A DNA stretch of 64,000 nucleotides from Streptomyces pactum (GTDB lineage Bacteria > Actinomycetota > Actinomycetes > Streptomycetales > Streptomycetaceae). The notes under the pieces are model-generated. The model saw only the letters and a list, made by a program, of their open reading frames with translations, was not told where the DNA came from and ran no database searches. Location: positions 1,426,001 through 1,490,000 of the forward strand of contig NZ_JACYXC010000001.1 of NCBI RefSeq assembly GCF_016031615.1. Direction: 5' to 3'. Of the stretch, positions 27,484 through 37,771 are shown in pieces; positions within the stretch are counted from its first letter, which is position 1; every line of letters begins with the position of its first letter. The translations under genes were made by a program, and so were the position numbers.

Positions 27484-30234
27484 TCAGTGGGCCGCCGATT
27501 CCCAGTCCGGACCGTGCCCGATCGACACGTCCAGGGGTGCCCGGAGAGACACCGCTCCCGACATCTCCTGACGCACCAGTTCCTCGACGCGTTCCCTCTC
27601 ACCGGGAGCGATCTCCAGCACGATCTCGTCGTGCACCTGAAGCAGCAGCCGGGAGGAGAGCCCATCGCCCCGCAGCGCCTCGTCCACCTTGAGCATGGCC
27701 ACCTTGACGATGTCCGCGGCGGTGCCCTGGATCGGGGCGTTGAGCGCCATCCGCTCGGCCATCTCCCGGCGCTGCCGGTTGTCGCTGTTGAGGTCGGGCA
27801 GATAGCGGCGGCGGCCGAGCATCGTCTCGGTGTAGCCGGTGGCCCGCGCCTCCTCCACCACCCGCTGGAGGTAGTCCCGCACCCCGCCGAACCGCTCGAA
27901 GAAGGTGTCCATCAGCTTCCGCGCCTCGTCCGGCGAGATGTTCAGCTGCTGGGAGAGCCCGAACGCGGAGAGCCCGTACGCCAGGCCGTAGGACATCGCC
28001 TTGATCTTGCGGCGCATCTCCGGGTCGACCTCGGACTTCGCCACCGAGAACACCTGCGAGGCCACCGTGGTGTGCAGGTCCTCGCCGGAGGTGAACGCCT
28101 CGATCAGGCCCTCGTCCTCGGACAGGTGCGCCATCACCCGCAGCTCGATCTGGCTGTAGTCCGCGGTCAGCAGGGACTCGTACCCCTCACCGACCACGAA
28201 ACCCCGCCGGATCGCCCGCCCCTCGTCGGTGCGCACCGGGATGTTCTGCAGGTTGGGGTCGGTCGACGACAGCCGGCCGGTCGCCGCCACGGTCTGGTTG
28301 AAGGTGGTGTGGATCCGCCCGCCCGGCGCGATCGTCTTGATCAGCCCCTCGACGGTGGAGCGCAGCCGGGCCTGTTCCCGGTGCCGCAGCATGATCACCG
28401 GCAGCTCGTGCTCGGTCTGGCCCGCCAGCCAGGCGAGCGCGTCCGCGTCGGTGGTGTAACCGGTCTTGGTCTTCTTCGTCTTCGGCAGCGACAGCTCCCC
28501 GAAGAGGACCTCCTGGAGCTGCTTGGGCGAGCCCAGGTTGAACTCGTGGCCCACCGAGGCGTGCGCCTCCCGCACCGCCTGCTGCACCGCCGCGGCGAAC
28601 TGCTGCTCCATCCGGTCCAGCCAGGCCCGGTCGGCGGCGATGCCCGCCCGCTCCATCCGGGCCAGCAGCGCGGAGGTGGGCAGTTCGACGTCCCGCAGCA
28701 GCTCCGCGGCGCCCACCTCGGCCAGCCGCTGCTCGAAGGCCGCGCCCAGGTCGAGCACCGCGCGCGCCTGCGTCATCAGCGCGTCCTGCTCGGCCTGCTC
28801 GTCGGCGCCGAAGGCCAGCTGGCCGCTGTCCGCCGCGGCCGGCGCCAGCTCCCGGCCCAGGTACTCCACCGACAGCGCGTCCAGCGCGAACGAGCGGCGG
28901 CCGGGCTTGACCAGGTAGGCGGCGAGCGCGGTGTCCATGGTGACGCCGGCCACCGTCCAGCCGTGCTCGGCGAAGACCCGCATCACCCCCTTGGCGTCGT
29001 GCAGCACCTTCGGCCGGGCGGGGTCGGCGATCCAGCCGGCGAAGGCCCGCTCGTCCGCCTCGTCCAGGGTGGCCGGGTCGAACCAGGCGGCCGGGCCGCC
29101 GGCCGTCGCCAGGGCGATCTCGCTCACGCTGCCGCTGCCCAGCGCCCAGGCGTGGACGGTGGCCAGCCCCAGCGGCGCGCCGCCGTGCTCGGCCAGCCAC
29201 GGCGCCAGCTCACCGGCGCCCAGCGCCACGCCGTCCACCGCGACCCCGGCCGCCGGCGGGGCCTCCGCCTCCGTCTCACCGGGGTCGGCCGCCATCAGCC
29301 GGTCGCGGAAGTTCTGGTGGCGGAACTCCAGCGCGTCCAGGATCACCGACAGCGCCTGCCGGTCGTAGGGGGCGCGCCGCAGCCCCTCCGGGCCCACCGG
29401 CAGCGCCACGTCCCGCACCAGCTCGGTCAGCTCCCGGTTGAGCTTCACCGACTCCAGGTGCTCCCGGAGCTTCTCGCCGACCTTGCCCTTGACCTCGTCC
29501 GCCCGCTCCACCAGCTCCGCGAACGACCCGAACTGGTTGATCCACTTCGCGGCGGTCTTCTCCCCCACCCCGGGGATGCCGGGCAGGTTGTCCGACGGGT
29601 CGCCGCGCAGCGCCGCGAAATCGGGGTACTGCCGCGGGGTGAGCCCGTACTTCTCCTCCACCTTCGCCGGGGTGAACCGGGTCAGCTCGGAGACCCCCTT
29701 GGTCGGGTACAGCACCGTGACGTGGTCGCTGACCAGCTGGAAGGAGTCCCGGTCACCGGTGACGACGAGGACCTCGAACCCGGCGGCCTCGGCCTGGGTG
29801 GCCAGCGTGGCGATCACGTCGTCCGCCTCGTACCCGTCCACCGCGAACCGGGGCACGTTCATCGAGTCCAGCAGCTCGCCGATCAGCTCGACCTGCCCCT
29901 TGAACTGGTCCGGGGTGGTGGAGCGGTTCGCCTTGTACTCGGTGAACCGCTCCGAGCGCCAGGTCTTGCGGGAGACGTCGAAGGCGACCGCCAGATGCGT
30001 GGGCTGCTCGTCACGGAGCGTGTTCGCCAGCATCGACGCGAACCCGTAGATCGCGTTCGTCGTCTGCCCGGTGGTGGTGTTGAAGTTCTCCGCGGGCAGC
30101 GCGAAGAACGCCCGGTACGCCAGCGAGTGCCCGTCCAGCAGCATCAGCCGGGGCCGCTCGCCCGGGTCGGACTGCTCGGCCCGCGGCGCGCTCCGGACGC
30201 TGGGATCGGTCTGCTTCGATGCTTTCTCTGCCAC
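27484..30234 (-). CDS. polA: DNA polymerase I
   Basis: A 916-residue repair and Okazaki-maturation polymerase. The N-terminal 5'-3' exonuclease domain (~28-300) has 'LMLLDGHSLAYRAFFALP', 'YEADDVIATLA', 'VVTGDRDSFQLV' and 'GDPSDNLPGIPGVGEKTA'. The middle domain lacks the D-x-E proofreading signature, as in other actinobacterial PolA. The polymerase domain has motif A 'ADYSQIELRVMAHLS', motif B 'RRKIKAMSYGLAYG' and motif C 'LQVHDEIVLE'. GTG 30234 begins MAEKASKQ and GGAGC lies just upstream; the open frame extends to 30729 only as antisense of the next gene. Divergent from the FdhF-like gene. Confidence 0.97.
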   Translation of the reverse strand: MAEKASKQTDPSVRSAPRAEQSDPGERPRLMLLDGHSLAYRAFFALPAENFNTTTGQTTNAIYGFASMLANTLRDEQPTHLAVAFDVSRKTWRSERFTEYKANRSTTPDQFKGQVELIGELLDSMNVPRFAVDGYEADDVIATLATQAEAAGFEVLVVTGDRDSFQLVSDHVTVLYPTKGVSELTRFTPAKVEEKYGLTPRQYPDFAALRGDPSDNLPGIPGVGEKTAAKWINQFGSFAELVERADEVKGKVGEKLREHLESVKLNRELTELVRDVALPVGPEGLRRAPYDRQALSVILDALEFRHQNFRDRLMAADPGETEAEAPPAAGVAVDGVALGAGELAPWLAEHGGAPLGLATVHAWALGSGSVSEIALATAGGPAAWFDPATLDEADERAFAGWIADPARPKVLHDAKGVMRVFAEHGWTVAGVTMDTALAAYLVKPGRRSFALDALSVEYLGRELAPAAADSGQLAFGADEQAEQDALMTQARAVLDLGAAFEQRLAEVGAAELLRDVELPTSALLARMERAGIAADRAWLDRMEQQFAAAVQQAVREAHASVGHEFNLGSPKQLQEVLFGELSLPKTKKTKTGYTTDADALAWLAGQTEHELPVIMLRHREQARLRSTVEGLIKTIAPGGRIHTTFNQTVAATGRLSSTDPNLQNIPVRTDEGRAIRRGFVVGEGYESLLTADYSQIELRVMAHLSEDEGLIEAFTSGEDLHTTVASQVFSVAKSEVDPEMRRKIKAMSYGLAYGLSAFGLSQQLNISPDEARKLMDTFFERFGGVRDYLQRVVEEARATGYTETMLGRRRYLPDLNSDNRQRREMAERMALNAPIQGTAADIVKVAMLKVDEALRGDGLSSRLLLQVHDEIVLEIAPGERERVEELVRQEMSGAVSLRAPLDVSIGHGPDWESAAH

Positions 30235-30403
30235 GCTCCGATCCTGCCACGCCGCACCGACAATCCGGTCCACGCGCCGGGCCGGGCGGGACGGCCGCCG
30301 CGGGTCCGTGACAGGATCGGCGGCGGGGCCGGACCCGCCCGCCCGGCCCGCCACCGCACGCCGACGGGCCCCGGGGGCCGACGACCGCACGAGGGAGAAC
30401 GCC

Positions 30404-32695
30404 ATGGCAGCCAAGCCGCCCGCAGGAGACCCGGTGCAGGACGCGCCCGAGGTGGGCGCCCCGCAGCACGCCGCCGCCGGACTGCCCGCCATCGCCCACA
30501 CCGTGCGCATGGCCCAGCAGCAGATGGGCGTCACCCGCAGCGTGCTCACCCTGCTGCGGGTCAACCAGAAGGACGGCTTCGACTGCCCCGGCTGCGCCTG
30601 GCCGGAGCCGGACAAGCCGCACACCGCGGAATTCTGCGAGAACGGCGCCAAGGCCGTCGCCGAGGAGGCGACGCTGCGCCGGGTCACCCCCGCCTTCTTC
30701 GCCGCCCACCCGGTGTCCGAGCTGGCCACCCGCAGCGGCTACTGGCTCGGCCAGCAGGGCCGGCTCACCCACCCCATGTATTTGGAGGAGGGCTCCGACA
30801 CCTACCGGCCCATCGGCTGGGACCGGGCCTTCGACATCATCGCCGAGGAACTCCGGGCGCTGGACTCCCCCGACGAGGCCGTCTTCTACACCTCCGGCCG
30901 CACCAGCAACGAGGCCGCCTTCCTCTACCAGCTCTTCGCCCGCGAGTTCGGCACCAACAACCTGCCGGACTGCTCCAACATGTGCCACGAGTCGTCCGGC
31001 TCGGCGCTCACCGAGACCCTCGGCGTCGGCAAGGGCAGCGTGCTCCTGGACGACCTGTACCGGGCCGACCTGATCATCGTCGCCGGGCAGAACCCGGGCA
31101 CCAACCACCCCCGGATGCTCTCCGCGCTGGAGAAGGCCAAGGGCAACGGCGCCCGGATCATCACCGTCAACCCGCTGCCCGAGGCGGGCATGGAACGGTT
31201 CAAGAACCCGCAGACCCCGCGCGGCCTGGCCGGCGGCGGCACCCCCCTGACCGACCTGTTCCTGCAGATCCGCATCGGCGGCGACCAGGCGCTCTTCCGG
31301 GCCCTGGGCAAGCGCGTCCTGGAGGCGGCCGAGGAGGACCCCGGCGCCGTGGACGAGGCGTTCGTCCGCGAGCACACCCACGGCTTCGAGGAGTACGCGG
31401 CGGCGGCCCGCGCCGCCGACTGGGACGAGACGCTCCGCGCCACCGGCCTGACCCGCGACGAGATCGAAGCGGCGGCGCGCATGGTGCTCGCCTCCCGCCG
31501 CACCATCGTCTGCTGGGCGATGGGCCTCACCCAGCACAAGCACGCCGTCCCCACCATCCGCGAGGTGGTCAACTTCCTGCTGCTGCGCGGCAACGTCGGA
31601 CGCCCCGGCGCCGGGGTCTGCCCGGTGCGCGGCCACAGCAACGTGCAGGGCGACCGCACCATGGGCATCTTCGAACGGCCCGACCCGGCCTTCCTCGACG
31701 CGCTGGAGCGCGAGTTCGGCTTCGCCCCGCCGCGCGAGCACGGCCTGGACGTGGTCCGTGCCATCCGCGCCCTGCGCGACGGCCGGGCCAAGGTCTTCTT
31801 CGCCATGGGCGGGAACTTCGTCGCCGCCTCCCCCGACACCGAGGTCACCGAGGCCGCCATGCGCAGGGCCCGGCTGACCGTGCACGTCTCCACCAAGCTC
31901 AACCGCTCCCACGTGGTGACCGGCGCCCGCGCCCTGATCCTGCCCACCCTCGGCCGCACCGAGCGCGACATCCGCGGCGGCCGGGCCCAGTCCGTCACCG
32001 TCGAGGACTCCATGGGCATGGTGCACGCCTCCCGCGGGCGGCTCGCCCCGGCCGGCCCCGAACTGCTCTCCGAGCCCGCCATCGTCTGCCGGCTCGCCCG
32101 GCGGGTGCTCCCCGGCAGCCGCACCCCGTGGGAGGAGTTCGCCGACGACTACGCGGCCGTCCGGGACCGCATCGCCCGGGTGATCCCCGGCTTCGAGGAC
32201 TTCAACGCCCGCGTCGCCGTCCCCGGCGGCTTCGCCCTGCCGCACGCCCCCCGCGACGAGCGGCGCTTCCCCACCGCCACCGGCAAGGCGAACTTCACCG
32301 CCGCGGAGGTGGAGTACCCGCGGGTACCCGAGGGACGTTTGCTGCTGCAGACACTCCGCTCGCACGACCAGTACAACACCACCGTCTACGGCCTCGACGA
32401 CCGCTACCGCGGCATCAAGGGCGGCCGGCGGGTCGTCCTGGTGCACCCCGACGACGCCGCCGCGCTGGGGTTCGCGGACGGCGCGTACGCCGACCTCGTC
32501 GGCGAGTGGACCGACGGCACCGAGCGGCGCGCGCCCGGCTTCCGGGTGGTGCACTACCCCACCGCCCGCGGCTGCGCCGCCGCCTACTACCCCGAGACCA
32601 ACGTGCTGGTCCCGCTGGACGCCACCGCCGACACCAGCAACACCCCGGCGAGCAAGTCGCTGGTCGTCCGCCTGGAGCCGGTCACCCCCGCCTGA
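30404..32695 (+). CDS. FdhF/YdeP-family molybdopterin oxidoreductase
   Basis: A 763-residue protein of the formate-dehydrogenase-alpha/YdeP group, which binds bis-MGD molybdenum cofactor. N-terminal 'GFDCPGCAWPEP' is the family's Cys motif; 'SNMCHESSGSAL' (Cys where Sec/Cys ligates Mo in formate dehydrogenases), 'NPGTNHPRMLSALEKAK' and the C-terminal molydopterin-dinucleotide-binding segment 'LRSHDQYNTTVYGLDDRYRG' follow. ATG 30404 follows GAGGGAG. Physiological substrate unknown; in E. coli YdeP is linked to acid resistance. It is 62 nt before the thioesterase gene and probably co-transcribed with it, an order I recall in other Streptomyces. Confidence 0.92.
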   Translation: MAAKPPAGDPVQDAPEVGAPQHAAAGLPAIAHTVRMAQQQMGVTRSVLTLLRVNQKDGFDCPGCAWPEPDKPHTAEFCENGAKAVAEEATLRRVTPAFFAAHPVSELATRSGYWLGQQGRLTHPMYLEEGSDTYRPIGWDRAFDIIAEELRALDSPDEAVFYTSGRTSNEAAFLYQLFAREFGTNNLPDCSNMCHESSGSALTETLGVGKGSVLLDDLYRADLIIVAGQNPGTNHPRMLSALEKAKGNGARIITVNPLPEAGMERFKNPQTPRGLAGGGTPLTDLFLQIRIGGDQALFRALGKRVLEAAEEDPGAVDEAFVREHTHGFEEYAAAARAADWDETLRATGLTRDEIEAAARMVLASRRTIVCWAMGLTQHKHAVPTIREVVNFLLLRGNVGRPGAGVCPVRGHSNVQGDRTMGIFERPDPAFLDALEREFGFAPPREHGLDVVRAIRALRDGRAKVFFAMGGNFVAASPDTEVTEAAMRRARLTVHVSTKLNRSHVVTGARALILPTLGRTERDIRGGRAQSVTVEDSMGMVHASRGRLAPAGPELLSEPAIVCRLARRVLPGSRTPWEEFADDYAAVRDRIARVIPGFEDFNARVAVPGGFALPHAPRDERRFPTATGKANFTAAEVEYPRVPEGRLLLQTLRSHDQYNTTVYGLDDRYRGIKGGRRVVLVHPDDAAALGFADGAYADLVGEWTDGTERRAPGFRVVHYPTARGCAAAYYPETNVLVPLDATADTSNTPASKSLVVRLEPVTPA

Positions 32696-32757
32696 TCGTC
32701 CGGGCCGCGTCCTGATAAGACGGTGCCCACGACAGCCAGACGAACGGAGCCGGACCC

Positions 32758-33264
32758 ATGGGCGAGCAGACCAGCGTGAAGTTCCCGCAGGAGGTCATCG
32801 ACGAGTACGCGGCGCTCGGCGTCGATCTGCCCGCGCTGTTCTCCGCCGGCAGCCTCGGCGAGCGGATGGGCGTGCGCATCCTGGAGGCCGCCCCCGAGCG
32901 GGTGGTGGGCACCATGCCGGTGGAGGGCAACACCCAGCCGTACGGGCTGCTGCACGGCGGCGCCTCGGCGGTGCTCGCCGAGACCCTCGGCTCGGTCGGC
33001 GCCATGCTGCACGGCGGCAGCACCCGGATCGCGGTCGGTGTCGACCTCAACTGCACCCACCACCGCGGCGTCCGCTCCGGGCTGGTCACCGGCGTCGCCA
33101 CCCCCGTCCACCGGGGCCGCTCCACCGCCACCTACGAGATCGTGATCAGCGACGAGCAGGACCGCCGGGTGTGCACCGCACGGCTGACCTGCCTGCTCCG
33201 CGACGCCGCCCCCGGCGGCACGGGACAGGGCCCGGAGCGGTCCGGCACCCCCACCGCCGGCTGA
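32758..33264 (+). CDS. Hotdog-fold thioesterase (PaaI/YdiI-like)
   Basis: A 168-residue acyl-CoA thioesterase. 'YGLLHGGASAVLAETLGSVG' carries the HGG and the catalytic Glu/Asp region of the PaaI type; 'VGVDLNCTHHRGVRSG' is the second conserved strand. ATG 32758 is preceded by CGGAGC. Probably an operon with the preceding oxidoreductase. Physiological thioester unknown. Confidence 0.9.
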   Translation: MGEQTSVKFPQEVIDEYAALGVDLPALFSAGSLGERMGVRILEAAPERVVGTMPVEGNTQPYGLLHGGASAVLAETLGSVGAMLHGGSTRIAVGVDLNCTHHRGVRSGLVTGVATPVHRGRSTATYEIVISDEQDRRVCTARLTCLLRDAAPGGTGQGPERSGTPTAG

Positions 33265-33604
33265 CCGCCGGCCGCCCGCGGGCGGCAACGGGGAACGGAC
33301 CGGAACGACCCAGGACCGACCGGCCCGCCGGCGGGCGACGGGCGGGGACGGCCCGGGGGATGCCGGCGGCGACCGCGGGCCCGCCGGTGGGCGGCAGGGA
33401 CGGCGACCGGTTGCGACGGCCCGAGTGACGGCCGGGAGGAACGGCCGGCGGGCGGCGGGAGAACCACCCGCGGGCGACGGGGCGAATCGCGTACCGACTC
33501 TTCCCCCCGCCCCCGCCGGCACGCTTCAATGCCGGGCTACACGTCCCCGCCCGGCACCACCGTGCTCGGGCAGCACTGTGGACGTGCCTCACGAAGGAGT
33601 CTTC
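33265..33604. other. Gene-free interval before the secreted protease
   Basis: About 340 nt. A perfect 16-bp palindrome GCCGCCCGCGGGCGGC (33271-33286) immediately after the thioesterase stop is a likely terminator. The rest is G+C-rich, with the protease promoter presumably near 33500-33590; no clear boxes are seen. Confidence 0.45.
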
Positions 33605-34498
33605 TTGCGGGCCATACGCATGGGAAACACCGGCCGGCGCGCCGCCGTCGCAGCCGCCGGGGCCGCCGTCCTCGCCCTGGGCACACAGCTCCCGGCCGCC
33701 GCCGTCAACTCGTACAACGCCACCCCGGCGCCCGAACGCACCGAGGTCGGCGCCCTCGTCGCCACCTGGGACGACGACGGTGACCCCGGCACCCCGGACC
33801 GGGTGGACTGGGTCTGCTCCGGCACCATGGTGGACTCCGGCACCTTCCTCACCGCCGCCCACTGCACCACCGACTGGCCGGAGAACGTACGCTTCCACGT
33901 CTCCCTCGACCAGGACGTCCAGGCCGGCCTGGACCGCGCCGCCGAACAGCACCCCGGCGACCCCGCCGCCGTCGCCCGGGCCGTGGCGGTCCCCGGCACC
34001 GCCCACAGCCACCCGGCGTACCCCGGCCCGGCCTCCGACACCCACGACATCGCCGTGGTGGAGGTGGACCCGGCCGCCATGAAGGCCCGCTGGTCCTTCA
34101 CCCCGGCCACCCTGCCCGCCGCCGGCCTCTTCGACCGGCTCGGCCCGCAGGGCCTCAACGGCGCCGGCTTCACCGTGGCCGGCTACGGCACCCAGGAGGC
34201 GCAGCGCGGGCCCGGCGGCCACACCCACCCCGGCGGCGGCGTCCGGATGAAGGCACCCACCACCTTCAACGCCCTCAACGACGCCTGGATCCGGCTGTCG
34301 ATGACCGCGCCGCAGGGCAACGGCGGCGCCTGCTACGGCGACTCCGGCGGCCCCAACTTCGCCACCGTGAACGGTGAACGGCTGCTGGTCTCCACCACCA
34401 TCACCGGTGACACCCCCTGCTACGCCACCAATGTGACGTACCGGCTGGACACCCCCGGCGCGCGGGCCTTCCTCGCGCCGTTCGTGAAGCTCCCCTGA
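33605..34498 (+). CDS. Secreted trypsin-fold serine protease
   Basis: A 297-residue exported chymotrypsin-clan protease. TTG 33605 is chosen because AAGGAG ends 5 nt upstream; ATG 33620 is an alternative. The signal peptide 'AAVAAAGAAVLALGTQLPAAA' region ends near residue 35. The triad is visible: His in 'LTAAHC', Asp in 'THDIAVVEV', Ser in 'GDSGGP'. Four Cys can make two disulphides. No prodomain motif like IVGG is evident, so it is distinct from the twin trypsins at 56.6-58.6 kb. Confidence 0.88.
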   Translation: MRAIRMGNTGRRAAVAAAGAAVLALGTQLPAAAVNSYNATPAPERTEVGALVATWDDDGDPGTPDRVDWVCSGTMVDSGTFLTAAHCTTDWPENVRFHVSLDQDVQAGLDRAAEQHPGDPAAVARAVAVPGTAHSHPAYPGPASDTHDIAVVEVDPAAMKARWSFTPATLPAAGLFDRLGPQGLNGAGFTVAGYGTQEAQRGPGGHTHPGGGVRMKAPTTFNALNDAWIRLSMTAPQGNGGACYGDSGGPNFATVNGERLLVSTTITGDTPCYATNVTYRLDTPGARAFLAPFVKLP

Positions 34499-34510
34499 GC
34501 CTCGCCGGCC

Positions 34511-34553
34511 GGCCGCCCGGGCACCGGCCGCCCGGGCACCGGCCGCCCGGGCG
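34511..34553. repeat. 15-bp tandem repeat / terminator after protease
   Basis: GGCCGCCCGGGCACC at 34511, 34526 and a partial third copy at 34541. The copies are self-complementary (CCGCCCGGGCGG), so the array can fold into stacked hairpins and may end the protease transcript. Confidence 0.55.
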
Positions 34554-35491
34554 GCCGGCCCGTGCCACCACCACGTCCCCGGCCCGGGCCGCACCCCGCA
34601 CCGGTCACACTCCGCGCCGGCCGCGGACCGCCACGCCCTGACCGGCCTCCCGCGCCGGCCTCCCGGTGCCGCGTGCCGCACCGGGCCTTCGACGTCACCC
34701 TCGCGCCGGCTCCCCGCGCCGCCACTCCCGTCGTCGCGCCGTCATGCCGTCATTCCGCCATGCCGTCATGCCGTCAATTGCCGTTCCTGATACGCCTTTT
34801 GACGCCTCCGCGTCGGGTGCCGCGCCGGCGACCCGCCGGGCCGGCCGCCCGCGCCCGCCACGGTGCGTGCCGCCACACCGTCCGCCGCCGCCCGCCGCGG
34901 CCGGGGCCGGTACGCCACGGCTGTGCCGACGGCCGCCCGCCGCGCCGGACCTGATCATCCGAGGTGGGAGAGGTGGCCGGGCGCGGGGGTGGCGCGCCGG
35001 CGCGCCCGCGCGCACGGTGGCGCCGGTCCGCGGGCCGCGCGCGCCGTGACCGGTGATGATCTTGTAAACCCGACGGCGACTACGGTCCGTCACATCGAAA
35101 AAATCCTGAAGACGATCTTCATCTCTTGTTGAGATGTACGACACATCTTTTCGGCCGCCACCGTCGGCCGCGCCGGCTCCGTAAGCAGTCAAACGGCCTG
35201 CGACTCCTTAGCGGAACTGCGAGTTCTCACCTCCTGGACATGATCAATGGCCCGGTTACGTCGCTTTTGTCCTCTCGGAACAGCTACACAAACGGCCATC
35301 GAGGGGCCCGGTCATAACAAGAGAGTCACATCCGGGTCCGTACCTCTGCCCCTGGCCCCACCCCCGCCCTTAGAGTCACGGCCAGTCACCACGCGGCCGG
35401 GCCGCACACCATTTCTTCACCACGTGATCCACCGCCGTCCGGCGAGCGTCCGGCACCTCAGCAGAGGGCCGCGCCAGGGAAAGGACTCACC
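34554..35491. other. Gene-free interval upstream of the liv operon
   Basis: About 940 nt. 34554-35040 is G+C-rich with no supported gene. 35050-35340 is markedly A+T-richer and contains an overlapping hairpin cluster. The liv promoter must lie here, probably after 35250 (for example around TTAGAGT at ~35372), but no consensus pair is convincing. Confidence 0.5.
35108..35151 (+). other. Overlapping hairpin cluster ending in a T run
   Basis: Three hairpins in 44 nt: GAAGA/TCTTC (35108-35120), CATCTC/GAGATG (35120-35136, loop TTGTT) and GATGT/ACATC (35133-35147, loop ACGAC) followed by TTTT. The second and third share GATG, so they exclude each other, as in an attenuator with antiterminator and terminator arms. 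The surrounding DNA is unusually A+T-rich for this genome. Nearest downstream gene is livK (340 nt away). Confidence 0.5.
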
Positions 35492-36724
35492 GTGCGACAC
35501 CGTTCCTTGCTCATACTCACCACCGCGATCACCGCCGGGGCGCTCACCCTCTCCGCCTGCGGATCGCGGGACAAGGACAAGAACGACGAGAGCGGCGGCG
35601 GGAACATCACGGTGGTCATCGGGGTCGACGCCCCGCTGACCGGCTCCCTCTCTGCCCTCGGCCAAGGCATCAAGAACTCCGTGGACCTCGCCGCCAGAAC
35701 GGCCAACAAGAACAACGAGGTCCCCGGCGTCACCTTCAAGATCGCCTCCTACGACGACAAGGCCGTCCCGGCCTCCGGCCAGCAGAACGCCACCAAGCTC
35801 GTCGGCGACGAGGACGTCCTCGGCGTCGTCGGCCCGCTCAACTCCGGCGTCTCCCAGTCCATGCAGGGCGTCTTCGCCAAGGCCGACCTCGCCCAGGTCT
35901 CCCCGGCGAACACCAACCCCGCGCTCAGCCAGGGCGACGGCTGGGCCAAGGGCGAGAAGAATCGTCCCTTCGACACCTACTTCCGCACCGCGACCACCGA
36001 CATCATCCAGGGCCGCTTCGCCGCGCAGTACTACTACAAGGACGCCAAGAAGCGGAAGGTCTTCGTGGTGGACGACAAGCAGACCTACGGCGCGGGCCTC
36101 GCCTCGATCTTCGCCGAGGAGTTCGAGCGCCTCGGCGGCAAGGTCGTCGGCACCGACCACCTCACCGTCAAGGAGACCGACTTCTCCGGCATCGCCGACA
36201 AGGTCAAGTCGTCCGGCGCCGACTCGGTCTACTTCGGCGGCCAGTACCCCGAGGGCGGACTGCTGTCCGACCAGATCAAGAAGGCCGGCGCCGACATCCC
36301 CACCATGGGCGGCGACGGCATCTACGACCCCGCCTTCATCAAGGCGTCCGGTGAGAAGAACGACGGCGACCTCGCCACCTCCGTCGGCTACCCCGTCGAA
36401 GAACTCGAATCCGCCCGGAACTTCATCAAGAACTACCAGGCCCAGGGCTACCAGGACCCCTACGCGGCCTACGGCGGCTACTCCTACGACGCCGCCTGGG
36501 CGATCATCCAGGCCGTCAAGGCCGTGGTCCAGGAGAACGACGGCAAGCTCCCCGACGACGCCCGCGCCAAGGTGGTCAAGGCCCTCGGCGAGGTCTCCTT
36601 CGACGGCGTGACCGGCACCGTCTCCTTCGACGAGTACGGCGACACCACCAACAAGCAGCTCACCGTCTACAAGGTCAAGAACGGCAAGTGGACGACCGAG
36701 AAGAGCGCCACCTTCAAGGAGTGA
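35492..36724 (+). CDS. livK: Branched-chain amino-acid ABC transporter, substrate-binding lipoprotein
   Basis: A 410-residue lipoprotein that captures Leu/Ile/Val outside the membrane for the LivHMGF importer. N-terminal signal with lipobox 'LTLSAC' (Cys23). Periplasmic-binding type I fold marks: 'VIGVDAPLTGSLSALGQGI', 'DEDVLGVVGPLNSGVSQSM', 'FVVDDKQTYGAGLASIF', 'YDAAWAIIQAVKAV'. GTG 35492 has AAAGGA about 8 nt upstream. First gene of the liv operon; ~100 nt separate it from livH. Confidence 0.93.
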   Translation: MRHRSLLILTTAITAGALTLSACGSRDKDKNDESGGGNITVVIGVDAPLTGSLSALGQGIKNSVDLAARTANKNNEVPGVTFKIASYDDKAVPASGQQNATKLVGDEDVLGVVGPLNSGVSQSMQGVFAKADLAQVSPANTNPALSQGDGWAKGEKNRPFDTYFRTATTDIIQGRFAAQYYYKDAKKRKVFVVDDKQTYGAGLASIFAEEFERLGGKVVGTDHLTVKETDFSGIADKVKSSGADSVYFGGQYPEGGLLSDQIKKAGADIPTMGGDGIYDPAFIKASGEKNDGDLATSVGYPVEELESARNFIKNYQAQGYQDPYAAYGGYSYDAAWAIIQAVKAVVQENDGKLPDDARAKVVKALGEVSFDGVTGTVSFDEYGDTTNKQLTVYKVKNGKWTTEKSATFKE

Positions 36725-36825
36725 CGCCGACGGCCTCGCCCCGCACCACCTGAACCATCCGCGCGAGGGTGCCACCAGCGCCCTCGCGCGGAGTCATATC
36801 CGACACGCTCATCGGAGGCCCTGCG

Positions 36826-37758
<933 letters not shown>

Positions 37759-37771
37759 GGGAGTGACGCAC

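Noticed and set aside
25099..32715. 2538-residue plus-strand open frame
   Set aside because: Antisense and off-frame to the transglycosylase, polA and the FdhF-like gene; low-complexity throughout.
34863..35192. Small frames over the A+T-rich island (e.g. ending '...HIEKILKTIFISC')
   Set aside because: No RBS or conserved start, and upstream residues are Arg/Pro-rich read-through; the hairpins are the better signal.
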